Part shown: piece after piece, positions 60,641 through 60,695 of the stretch | Layout: each line of letters begins with the position of its first letter | How positions within the stretch are numbered: position 1 is the first letter of the stretch | Assembly (NCBI GenBank): GCA_021159005.1 | Contig: JAGGSN010000052.1 | Span: forward strand, 1-60,695 | Reading direction: 5' to 3' | DNA: 60,695 nt | Source of the DNA: Candidatus Zixiibacteriota bacterium | Lineage (GTDB): Bacteria > Zixibacteria > MSB-5A5 > UBA10806 > 4484-95 | Notes under the pieces: generated by a model | What the model was told of the DNA's origin: nothing | The model's database searches: none | Seen by the model: the letters and a program-made list of their open reading frames with translations, nothing else | Translations under genes and position numbers: made by a program

Positions 60641-60695
60641 TCACTACTGTCCGGCCTTTTGTCCGCCTTAGGCGGATGCTATAATGATGTCATTC
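60641..60695 (-). repeat. Dispersed repeat, inverted copy of 66-122
   Basis: The reverse complement matches the left-end element over ~55 bases, including CCGCCTAAGGCGG and GGCCGGACAGTAGTG, with one 2-base difference. Confidence 0.8.

Noticed and set aside
1-60695. tRNA, rRNA and CRISPR elements
   Set aside because: I saw no cloverleaf with a CCA-type end, no conserved rRNA stretches and no repeat-spacer arrays. A covariance-model scan would be needed to exclude a tRNA formally.

Overview
The window looks like chromosomal DNA (probably a metagenome-derived contig) from a Gram-negative, deep-branching bacterium. SurA/PpiC-type foldases, two outer-membrane-type lipoprotein genes, a MltC-like murein hydrolase and a decayed outer-membrane porin point to a diderm envelope. 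A candidate phylum of the Zixibacteria/FCB kind would fit, but nothing here proves taxonomy. Both window ends carry the same ~55 bp repeat in inverted orientation, as expected if the assembly broke at a dispersed repeat.

Region 1 (0-31.5 kb, A+T-richer) is mostly housekeeping. A long minus-strand run reads pdaD, methyltransferase, speB, methyltransferase, mfd, two parvulin lipoproteins, surA-like, an S4-domain protein and hflX. This couples arginine-to-putrescine synthesis (via agmatine) to repair and envelope folding genes. It is followed by bioY, a MltC-like transglycosylase, two LPP20-like proteins, a KamA-family radical SAM enzyme, gatC, a divergent ketol-acid reductoisomerase, small zinc-ribbon proteins, a DMT transporter, a creatininase, a fumarylacetoacetase-fold enzyme and a histone-deacetylase-like hydrolase. 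At 27.5-29.5 kb a PAS sigma-54 activator sits upstream of paired palindromes and a sigma-54 promoter driving a DUF2173 gene. The intergenic DNA is full of dispersed palindromic repeats and decayed genes (an IS transposase and an RND transporter).

Region 2 (31.6-57.8 kb, visibly richer in G+C) is the remarkable part: a redox/electron-transfer island. At 31.6-35.4 kb lies the accessory set usually found with [FeFe]-hydrogenases (HATPase, PHP, DRTGG, a hydrogenase-like iron-sulfur protein, an anti-sigma-like ATPase, DRTGG). At 41.9-47.0 kb lie HndA/HndB/HndC-type NADH-dehydrogenase subunits. The fourth subunit has the iron-sulfur arm of HndD/NuoG, but its catalytic domain is replaced by a GcvH-like domain. 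At 50.6-57.3 kb lie HdrB, HdrC, HdrA, an HdrA-GltD fusion, an MvhD-like protein, TusA and DsrE. Three proteins share a new-looking architecture: one or two C-x12-C-x5/6-C-x2-C modules plus a GcvH-like domain whose lipoyl-lysine is missing. Two cassettes of histidine kinase, NtrC-type regulator and archaemetzincin punctuate the island, and two strong sigma-54 promoters precede GcvH-like genes. My reading is an NAD(H)-linked, possibly flavin-bifurcating Hdr complex tied to sulfur-carrier proteins, under two-component/sigma-54 control. The substrate is unknown.

Region 3 (57.8-60.7 kb) returns to A+T-rich DNA: a porin pseudogene with three in-frame stops and two frameshifts, a GYD-domain protein, a dsrE 5'-end remnant, a small membrane protein and a shortened TusA. 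It looks like a decaying second copy of the sulfur-trafficking genes.
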